Positions 1 to 4,926 of a stretch of DNA of 5,724 nt are shown piece after piece. Under the pieces are notes generated by a model that saw nothing but the letters and a program-made list of their open reading frames with translations, was not told the origin of the DNA and ran no database searches. Each line of letters starts with the position of its first letter. Position 1 is the stretch's first letter. Made by a program: the position numbers and the translations under genes. Origin of the DNA: Porticoccaceae bacterium (lineage in GTDB: Bacteria > Pseudomonadota > Gammaproteobacteria > Pseudomonadales > Porticoccaceae); NCBI GenBank assembly GCA_002692165.1, contig NZJL01000071.1, positions 6,908-12,631 of the forward strand. Direction: 5' to 3'.

Positions 1-141
1 GTAATCTCTTTATACTACTCTGAGGAAATGAATCTCAAAGAAATTGGTGCAGTGCTCGAAGTAAGCGAATCTAGAGTCAGCCAGATTCTGTCATCTTGCG
101 TGGGTAAGCTTAGAAAACATTTGGATATAACAGAGCTGTAA
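1..141 (+). CDS. fliA: RNA polymerase sigma factor FliA (sigma-28), C-terminal fragment
   Basis: This is the 3' end of a gene that enters from the left edge; only the last 46 codons and the TAA stop are present. The residues form sigma-70 region 4, the helix-turn-helix that reads the -35 element. The segment NLKEIGAVLEVSESRVSQI (residues 11-29 of the fragment) matches the very conserved FliA recognition helices, and the preceding YYSEEM is also typical. In the known family, FliA directs transcription of late flagellar and chemotaxis genes and is held inactive by FlgM until the hook is complete. Polar-flagellate gammaproteobacteria usually place fliA at the end of a flhA-flhF-fleN-fliA series with chemotaxis genes following. 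Here the gene following after 2 nt is unrecognised. The identification as FliA rather than another sigma factor rests on the region 4 wording and on flhB nearby. Confidence 0.93.
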   Translation, partial: VISLYYSEEMNLKEIGAVLEVSESRVSQILSSCVGKLRKHLDITEL

Positions 142-143
142 AA

Positions 144-671
144 ATGTTATTCAAAGATAATGCAAAGAAAAAAGCACTCATAGCTGCAAAAAAAGCATAT
201 AACGAGGCTGCTGCTCTAAAAGGTGACACTCGAGAGGAGATGGCCTTCAGAAGACGCATAGGGTTCCGAAGCCGAACCCATTTGGATAAGGTTTTTGTTG
301 AAGGCGCCACCAAAATCGGACGATATCAGGAAGTGTGTGTTCATGCGGAGGCTGCGGGTGAAGAAAGACCGCCCTTTCCCAAGCCAAACATGTTTCAGAC
401 AGCAAAAGGACCACAGGGTTTGATGTATACTTTTGTACCCCTAGAATTTTCCGAAGAGGTATTTAAATTAGGGGGGCAATATCAAACGATGGAAATTGAT
501 GCTTTTCGTGCCATAGAGTTGACTCAAGATGTAGCGAATCGAGTTAGCTTCGATCTGGATCTTGAAAAACCAATCGTTTCACTTCAATTTCTCCGCGACG
601 AGTTGGCCGCAGCAGTGGGAGATGAAAGTTCAGCTGAAGAATCTGGTAATGAGAGCTCAGGTGACGGATAA
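144..671 (+). CDS. Uncharacterised 175-aa soluble protein directly downstream of fliA
   Basis: I do not recognise this family. The ATG lies only 2 nt after the fliA stop, so the gene is almost certainly cotranscribed and probably translationally coupled; its own ribosome-binding site is weak (a CAGAG-like stretch inside the fliA end). The predicted protein has no signal peptide or membrane segment. Its first 45 residues are very basic (K-rich at 4-17, an RRR at 36-38 and more Arg to 44). A mixed, apparently folded middle follows (about 46-155, with an aromatic and proline-rich part around 76-100). The tail from about 157 is acidic, Ser/Gly-rich and probably disordered. The polarised charge suggests interaction with another protein or a surface, but no catalytic motif is visible. 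Its placement suggests a flagellum-related role; that is inference. Confidence 0.85.
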   Translation: MLFKDNAKKKALIAAKKAYNEAAALKGDTREEMAFRRRIGFRSRTHLDKVFVEGATKIGRYQEVCVHAEAAGEERPPFPKPNMFQTAKGPQGLMYTFVPLEFSEEVFKLGGQYQTMEIDAFRAIELTQDVANRVSFDLDLEKPIVSLQFLRDELAAAVGDESSAEESGNESSGDG

Positions 672-680
672 ATTTTTCTT

Positions 681-692
681 AAGTAATTACTT
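681..692. repeat. 12-bp perfect palindrome in the short gap before the 54-aa gene
   Basis: The sequence AAGTAATTACTT reads identically on both strands. It lies between the stop of the 175-aa gene (671) and the ribosome-binding site at 695. It could be an operator half-site pair or a weak RNA hairpin, but the A/T-rich content makes chance plausible and no promoter elements are seen beside it. Confidence 0.35.
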
Positions 693-694
693 GC

Positions 695-701
695 AGCGAG
701 G
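695..701 (+). promoter_or_regulatory. Ribosome-binding site of the 54-aa gene, duplicated at 891-897
   Basis: AGCGAGG stands 6 nt before the ATG at 708. Exactly the same heptamer with exactly the same spacing precedes the ATG at 904. This supports both starts and shows that the duplicated unit included the leader. Confidence 0.7.
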
Positions 702-707
702 CTATAA

Positions 708-872
708 ATGGAAAAGTTGCTACTTCTTCTGGTCGTAATGGCTTTTGCCGCAGTTTTGATTCTTTTCATTTATCTAATTACGAGGGTCAGTGAAATCGAA
801 CAAAGAGCGATCCATAGCGAGCCAGAGGCGACAGACTCGTCAAAGCTTCCCGGTTCGAAACGGGATAACTAA
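708..872 (+). CDS. Small single-span membrane protein (54 aa), paralog of the next gene's N-terminus
   Basis: A short gene with an ATG, a good ribosome-binding site (AGCGAGG at 695-701) and a TAA stop at 870-872. The product starts MEKLLLLLVVMAFAAV and has one hydrophobic helix at residues 4-24, followed by a charged segment (RVSEIEQRA) and a hydrophilic tail to residue 54. Its first 37 residues align without gaps to the start of the 230-aa protein encoded at 904, with 24 identities, and the ribosome-binding sites also match. The tail has no counterpart in the larger protein. It could be a functional micro-membrane protein that pairs with the larger paralog through the shared helix, or a truncated duplicate. 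The intact start, leader and frame, plus divergence at silent positions with the protein conserved, favour a maintained gene. Function unknown. Confidence 0.75.
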   Translation: MEKLLLLLVVMAFAAVLILFIYLITRVSEIEQRAIHSEPEATDSSKLPGSKRDN

Positions 873-890
873 TTCGTTAAGGCTATCTAT

Positions 891-897
891 AGCGAGG
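891..897 (+). promoter_or_regulatory. Ribosome-binding site that fixes the start of the 230-aa gene at 904
   Basis: AGCGAGG lies 6 nt before the ATG at 904. A longer in-frame reading from a GTG at 790 exists, but it would overlap most of the 54-aa gene and would put 38 polar, Arg/Ser-rich residues ahead of the membrane helix. This site, together with the paralogous MEKLLLLLVV start, supports 904. Confidence 0.75.
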
Positions 898-903
898 TCA
901 AAA

Positions 904-1596
904 ATGGAAAAATTACTTCTTCTTTTGGTTGTTGCTGGATGCGCGGCTGTCGTAATAATAATGATATATTTGATCAGTCGCGTGGAAAAAATAGAGGACA
1001 TCGCCATCAATGGTCCTCCGCCCAAGGGATCACTTGCTCAGGTGAGAGAAAAAGAACCATGGCTGGGCTTGCAAGGGGTGGATCTTTGGGATCTCTTGTC
1101 CGGCGACCCGCCACCTGGTTATGCTAAAGACGATGCCCAACCTTGGCAACCCAAGTATGAGCATATTCTTTATAAACATATTGAAACCCTTTTTAACAGA
1201 GGCATGGAAGACAAGAAGGCCGCAAAGCTAAAAGAGCAGCCTGAGAGCCCAATGGTAATTTCAACACTTAGAGAAACTATGAACGCATTTATGCCAAATC
1301 AATATGCCTCCGTCTTATATGAGTCCGGGTACGAAATAGTCGCCGCAGATTCAGAGCAACGTCTGGCGATCATCGATGCAATTGATCGCACCAGTGAAAC
1401 TTTATTTAATAAGATTAACGTAGAGCATTCGGGATCAATGTCAGCGAGGCTTGTGCCTCCTGCAAGCGTTAAACCGGCTGATCAAGAAGATTTAAGTGAG
1501 CAAATGGATAACGTTGATGTCGATGCGGAGGATGGCATGAATTTTGATGAGCAGACAGCAACGTTAGAGAAAAATCTGGGTCGAGACCTCGGATGA
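904..1596 (+). CDS. Uncharacterised 230-aa single-span membrane protein
   Basis: I do not recognise the family. The start is ATG 904, chosen from the ribosome-binding site at 891-897 and from the match to the start of the 54-aa protein just upstream (31-nt gap). Residues 4-24 form a membrane helix and are followed by a short charged helix (RVEKIEDIA, 26-34). Next come a Gly/Pro-rich stretch (about 37-42 and 66-72), a mixed, probably folded part at about 75-175 with several Trp and Tyr, and an acidic tail from about 190 to 230. The helix contains V-A-G-C at residues 10-13, which looks like a lipobox, but the hydrophobic run continues well past the Cys and the paralog has Phe there, so a membrane anchor is more likely. 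The general plan (N-terminal anchor plus a soluble domain in a fliA-linked position) recalls accessory polar-flagellum proteins such as FipA, but I see no DUF2802 signature. Confidence 0.85.
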   Translation: MEKLLLLLVVAGCAAVVIIMIYLISRVEKIEDIAINGPPPKGSLAQVREKEPWLGLQGVDLWDLLSGDPPPGYAKDDAQPWQPKYEHILYKHIETLFNRGMEDKKAAKLKEQPESPMVISTLRETMNAFMPNQYASVLYESGYEIVAADSEQRLAIIDAIDRTSETLFNKINVEHSGSMSARLVPPASVKPADQEDLSEQMDNVDVDAEDGMNFDEQTATLEKNLGRDLG

Positions 1597-1602
1597 CTGT
1601 GA

Positions 1603-1618
1603 CCAGCTTATTAGCTGG
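1603..1618. terminator. Hairpin in the convergent junction, possible weak bidirectional terminator
   Basis: CCAGCT, a TATT loop and AGCTGG make a perfect 6-bp stem in the 56-nt gap between the stop of the 230-aa gene (1596) and the stop of the opposing 333-aa gene (1653). The position fits a shared terminator. However, no T-run directly follows the stem on either strand, so it is not a canonical intrinsic terminator. An A/T-rich stretch (1636-1655) lies closer to the - strand gene. Confidence 0.4.
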
Positions 1619-1652
1619 GGAGGTTCAAAATATAGCCGTTAAAATTAAAAAA

Positions 1653-2654
1653 CTATTGAGTTGGAATAGGTGGGTATGACACGACTGATGGGACATCTTC
1701 TTCGTCTGGCTCTTCACCCAATTCCCTAGACTCTTCAAGTGCAACTTGTCTTCGAAGCACGTCTAAATACTTCGCTCTCTCCAGCGTTATAAGCGACTGA
1801 ACGTCAGCATTTAACGCTTTAATATTACCTACCTGACCCTGCATAGTCTTTAGGCTGTTGGCTTGCGTTGTGACTCTTTTGTTGAGATCAGACACTGATT
1901 TATTCACTCGACCAACGTCATTACGCAAATTTTTGATGTCCTTGACTACTTTGGCGGTTTCAGTGGCCACGCGCCTTGCCGCAGCCTCTGGGACATCACT
2001 CTTTATTGCTCCAGCCAGACGCTCCGCGTTCTTAACCGACTCAATGAGAGACATTTGAGCATCTGAAAAGCTCGCCTGCTCAATCGCTAAATTATTCATT
2101 GTAGAGTTAATTTCGTCGAAAAGACTCAATGCGCTATTCATGTTAACTACGCGCTTACTAAGAGCCACCAACATTGCGTCGATTTGAGTTGTTTTTGAGG
2201 ACAATTGTTGAGCCATGAAACCAAAGACACCCACACTAAGCACAAGTATTGTCACCGCGCCTATCAAGATATATCCAGACAGCTGATTACTCTTTGCGCT
2301 CGCTTCGTCCAGCTCTTGTACGCGCTTTTGTACCTGGTTAAGGCCCTTTTCCAACGTTAGCGAAGCACGTCTACTCACGTCTGCCGCGCTATTGGTTGCG
2401 TCCGCCGTATCAAGCAGACTGGGCACTAAGACTTCTAGACGCCCCGAAATCTGTTTGGCATAGCCTAAAACGTCGGCAAGGTCTTCTTGGTATTTATCAA
2501 AGGACTGCGCATCATCGCTTTCTATGGCATCAGGAGAATCCACCTCCTCAGTTTCACCCTCATTGTCTTCACCAATATCCTCGGCTCCCTCAACTTCGGT
2601 GACCTCTTCGTCCTCAGAGTCTACCTTATTTTCTTCTTCGTCGGCCATGGTCAT
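1653..2654 (-). CDS. Acidic single-span coiled-coil membrane protein (333 aa)
   Basis: Unrecognised family; the architecture is clear. Residues 1-50 are extremely acidic (24 Asp/Glu and one Lys) and probably disordered. Residues 55-125 look helical or coiled-coil. A single membrane helix occupies about 128-147 (genomic 2273-2214). Residues 150-312 form a long Ala/Ser/Val/Lys heptad-like coiled coil. An acidic patch (310-320) and a proline-containing end (YPPIPTQ) close the protein. The ATG at 2654 overlaps the TGA of the 110-aa gene (ATGA), pointing to translational coupling; a second ATG two codons on (2648) has no better leader. It is the last gene of the flhB-linked - strand series. The layout is that of a structural or tethering protein spanning the inner membrane. 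It resembles the ligand-free half of a chemoreceptor only in being helical, with no signalling-domain hairpin motif seen. Orientation in the membrane is uncertain. Confidence 0.85.
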   Translation of the reverse strand: MTMADEEENKVDSEDEEVTEVEGAEDIGEDNEGETEEVDSPDAIESDDAQSFDKYQEDLADVLGYAKQISGRLEVLVPSLLDTADATNSAADVSRRASLTLEKGLNQVQKRVQELDEASAKSNQLSGYILIGAVTILVLSVGVFGFMAQQLSSKTTQIDAMLVALSKRVVNMNSALSLFDEINSTMNNLAIEQASFSDAQMSLIESVKNAERLAGAIKSDVPEAAARRVATETAKVVKDIKNLRNDVGRVNKSVSDLNKRVTTQANSLKTMQGQVGNIKALNADVQSLITLERAKYLDVLRRQVALEESRELGEEPDEEDVPSVVSYPPIPTQ

Positions 2655-2983
2655 TCATCTTCATCCACAGGGGTTGTCGTAAAATGAGGTTCAATTTCAT
2701 CTAACTGATTAGAAATATCGACAGTGGCTGCCTTAACTTTAGCTAAACGTTTCTCTAGCAAGTCATTAAACTGTTTGCTCTCTGATTCCGCTTGTTTTTG
2801 CGAGCGCTGCGTTACTAACTGAGTTACTGCCGGCTGAGTTGCATCATCCACCACAGGCAAATCGCTGCCTTTTAAGGGCACGAAGTCGTCGTCGGGCGGT
2901 TTTTTTGATGCTTTCACATCCTTAATACCTATAGGCCTCAGGCCACCTCCCATGGGAAATAGATCATCATCTCCAAAAGCCAA
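2651..2983 (-). CDS. Small acidic coiled-coil protein (110 aa), TTG start
   Basis: Unrecognised. The start is TTG at 2983, chosen because a strong AAGGAGG ribosome-binding site (2998-2992) stands 8 nt before it; the first in-frame ATG, ten codons later, has no such site. No signal peptide or membrane helix is present, so the product is predicted cytoplasmic. Residues 1-55 are low-complexity with repeated acidic triplets (DDD at 5-7 and again near 31-33) and Gly/Pro; about 60-97 is a charged helical segment likely to form a coiled coil; the end is acidic. It starts 42 nt after the SPOR-protein gene and its stop overlaps the start of the 333-aa coiled-coil gene by 4 nt. The coupling suggests that the two products are made in fixed ratio and may bind each other through their coiled coils; that is inference. 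Confidence 0.82.
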   Translation of the reverse strand: MAFGDDDLFPMGGGLRPIGIKDVKASKKPPDDDFVPLKGSDLPVVDDATQPAVTQLVTQRSQKQAESESKQFNDLLEKRLAKVKAATVDISNQLDEIEPHFTTTPVDEDE

Positions 2984-2991
2984 GTTTGTCG

Positions 2992-2998
2992 CCTCCTT
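2992..2998 (-). promoter_or_regulatory. Strong ribosome-binding site deciding a TTG start
   Basis: On the - strand the sequence AAGGAGG stands 8 nt ahead of TTG 2983. It is the strongest Shine-Dalgarno match noticed in the window. It may compensate for the weak start codon and supports the assigned start of the 110-aa gene. Confidence 0.8.
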
Positions 2999-3025
2999 AC
3001 CAAGAACGGTATTTATGCCCCGTTT

Positions 3026-4903
3026 TTAATCCGTATTCACTCTTAACGCTGCCTTCAGTTGGCTTGAACTTCTAAACCAATAGTCCCGCGGAAGCTGCTC
3101 ACTCGCAGCGAAGCGTCGGGCACCTGCCAGAGACGAGAAGGGCCCAGCTACCACTGCAAACGCAGAATTTCCGCGCAGAAAAATTGGCACTACCAACGCT
3201 CCCGCTAGGCCAAAAGATTCGTCTATAAACTCCGTTGCTTGCGCTTCTGATGTAAAAACTATGTATTGTACAAAAAAATCACCGGAACGCGAGCCCTCTA
3301 CACTTTCAACCGCTTCCGTAATTCCATTCCCAAAAAGAGCTTCTATGTTATTTTCGACAGGATTCTTAGGATCTTCAACCGGACGAATCATCGGCATTTG
3401 TTGTGTTGCACCTATCGGATCTTCTGACCGTCTCGGCGCCTCTATCATCCCAATCAGTTCCACTTCCTCTAACGGTGCCATTTCCTCTAAAGAGCGGACT
3501 TGTTCAACCGCTTCAATTTGCTGCCTTGCGGGTTCAACATAACTTTGGTCTACCGACGGCGAATTTCCTTGCTCGGTCTCAGACCGCTGATCCCGCTCTA
3601 TATTCTGAATCATTTCCGTTATCTGCCCATCGCTCAACATCAATGTTGCCTCGCGCTCATCAGAAGTAAGAACGTCAGCAGATATATTTTCTTGTATCTC
3701 GGCGGTTTCAGCCTCGTCCAGATCTTCAACCATGGAGTCAACACCAGAAAGCTCATTGGATACTTGGGCCAGCTCTTCTTCCACATTTGCAAAATCGGGT
3801 TGGGCCTGTTCCAGTTGTTGTTGTAATCCAATGACTTCATCCGACGGACTGTTCATCGGGGATTCTTGCCAATCCTCGCTTTTGACTTGATTTTCTCCCA
3901 TTTCAAGTTCCGACATGGGGGATTGATCAGAGAGAAATTCAGTAACCTCATCAGTGCGTCCAACCTCCTCGATTGCTGACACAACTAATTCTTTATAACT
4001 GAAAAACTCTGAAGGATATAGGCGATAAAATATAAAACATACTAGCAAAACACTTAGCACAGCTATAGCTGCAGTGACTCCCATATCTCGCAGCTTAGGC
4101 GTCTCGTCGTTGCCCGACTGAGATCTCCGCCTGTCATGCGCCGCAGATATGAAAGAATCTTGGTCGCTCTCATCTTCATCCTCAGAAAATACCAATCCGC
4201 CTCCTATGTCTTGCATCAGAGTGTCTTCGCTCAAAATATCGATGTCACCAGGCATTATTTCTGAATTATCTGGGGCAACAACATCACCCAATCCCACTTG
4301 CTCAAGAAGCAGGTCAGTATCCCGTTCATAACCATACTCTTGAGCGGCATAAGTGAGTTGAATGGCTTCATCTACCGAAGGGGTGTCCACAACCCAACGA
4401 TAAAGTTGGCGCCCAAACATCGGTAGCAACTTTTCATACCCGGGCCAACCAGTTTTGTCTATGCATAAAATGAGGCGTGCATTTGTTCCGGGAAAATCCG
4501 AAATAAGTCTGGCTAACAGATTCCATTGCTCTTGCTTAACTGATCGAGCGTCGTTTACAACCAATAGATGGACAGACGCTGAGGGTTCAGCAGGCTTTCG
4601 CGCTTGCTCCATCGTCATTTTTGCTAGTATTTGATTAAAACGGTTTAAGAGGCTATCTGTATCATTGGGCAGAAAAACCTCCAGACTAAAACCTTCAAGA
4701 TCCCTAAGCCTTGCTACCAGCATACGGGAATAGTGGTCCAAGACAGCTTCATTTGCACCTATCAAGGCAAGGCCTCGGTCACCATGCTTAATAGCTTCGA
4801 GCGACAACCGAAATCGCTCTTTGTCCTTAAATCGAAAAAAAATATCCGCCCCATCAAAGCAGTCTTGAAAATCAGGAACCTCTAATCCATCTTCATCTTG
4901 CAT
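3026..4903 (-). CDS. DamX-like protein: degenerate AAA/P-loop domain, membrane helix, C-terminal SPOR domain (625 aa)
   Basis: Residues about 20-200 read like an AAA/ExeA-type nucleotide-binding fold. GLALIGANEAVLDHY (44-58) sits where a Walker A loop would be but lacks the Gly-Lys-Ser/Thr. VHLLVVNDAR (111-120) resembles Walker B, and NARLILCID (141-149) resembles a sensor-1 strand. ATP hydrolysis is therefore doubtful. After an acidic stretch (215-250) comes one membrane helix (about 276-295), then a Glu/Gln-rich linker of some 245 residues, and finally a SPOR domain (about 543-622) with VQYIVF, FAVVAGPFSSLAGARRFA and a DamX-like YWFRSSSQL ending. SPOR domains bind glycan strands without stem peptides, typically at division septa. 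The expected topology is N-terminus in the cytoplasm and SPOR in the periplasm. It lies 23 nt after flhB with its own GAGGGAG site, so it belongs to a flagellar operon, unlike classical damX, which lies near aroB. The role in flagellation is inferred from this context only. Confidence 0.85.
   Translation of the reverse strand: MQDEDGLEVPDFQDCFDGADIFFRFKDKERFRLSLEAIKHGDRGLALIGANEAVLDHYSRMLVARLRDLEGFSLEVFLPNDTDSLLNRFNQILAKMTMEQARKPAEPSASVHLLVVNDARSVKQEQWNLLARLISDFPGTNARLILCIDKTGWPGYEKLLPMFGRQLYRWVVDTPSVDEAIQLTYAAQEYGYERDTDLLLEQVGLGDVVAPDNSEIMPGDIDILSEDTLMQDIGGGLVFSEDEDESDQDSFISAAHDRRRSQSGNDETPKLRDMGVTAAIAVLSVLLVCFIFYRLYPSEFFSYKELVVSAIEEVGRTDEVTEFLSDQSPMSELEMGENQVKSEDWQESPMNSPSDEVIGLQQQLEQAQPDFANVEEELAQVSNELSGVDSMVEDLDEAETAEIQENISADVLTSDEREATLMLSDGQITEMIQNIERDQRSETEQGNSPSVDQSYVEPARQQIEAVEQVRSLEEMAPLEEVELIGMIEAPRRSEDPIGATQQMPMIRPVEDPKNPVENNIEALFGNGITEAVESVEGSRSGDFFVQYIVFTSEAQATEFIDESFGLAGALVVPIFLRGNSAFAVVAGPFSSLAGARRFAASEQLPRDYWFRSSSQLKAALRVNTD
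3038..3277 (-). other. SPOR domain region (residues about 543-622 of the 625-aa protein)
   Basis: The C-terminal eighty residues show the SPOR pattern: an opening strand (FFVQYIVF), a helix with TSEAQATEF, a second strand (VVPIFL), the strand plus GPF turn (AVVAGPFSS), and a helix starting with the residues LAGARRFAAS. The GPF turn followed by an Ala/Arg-rich helix is the most diagnostic part. Confidence 0.8.
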
Positions 4904-4913
4904 TTACGGTTTT

Positions 4914-4920
4914 CTCCCTC
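4914..4920 (-). promoter_or_regulatory. Ribosome-binding site of the SPOR-protein gene
   Basis: GAGGGAG lies in the 23-nt gap after the flhB stop, 10 nt ahead of the ATG at 4903. With so short a gap there is no room for a separate promoter, which supports cotranscription with flhB. Confidence 0.65.
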
Positions 4921-4926
4921 GCATGG

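Noticed and set aside
790..903. N-terminal extension of the 230-aa protein from a GTG at 790
   Set aside because: It overlaps the 54-aa gene in another frame, adds polar residues ahead of a membrane anchor, and ignores the better ribosome-binding site and paralogous start at 904.
934..942. Lipobox (V-A-G-C, residues 10-13) in the 230-aa protein
   Set aside because: The hydrophobic run continues about eleven residues past the Cys, and the paralog has Phe at that place; a membrane anchor fits better than a lipoprotein signal.
1653..2654. The 333-aa protein as a methyl-accepting chemotaxis receptor
   Set aside because: It is helical with one membrane span, but it lacks a HAMP-like segment and the conserved signalling hairpin.
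2396..2687. + strand open frames opposite the 333-aa and 110-aa genes
   Set aside because: They mirror the acidic codons of the real - strand genes and have no leader or recognisable domain.
3185..3200. TGGCAC-containing stretch as a sigma-54 promoter
   Set aside because: The second half does not match TTGC at the proper spacing, and it lies inside the SPOR coding region on the opposite strand.
3261..3826. Overlapping + strand open frames opposite the SPOR gene
   Set aside because: They lie entirely antisense to a gene with clear domains, have no good ribosome-binding site, and give Ser/Pro-rich shadow-like translations.
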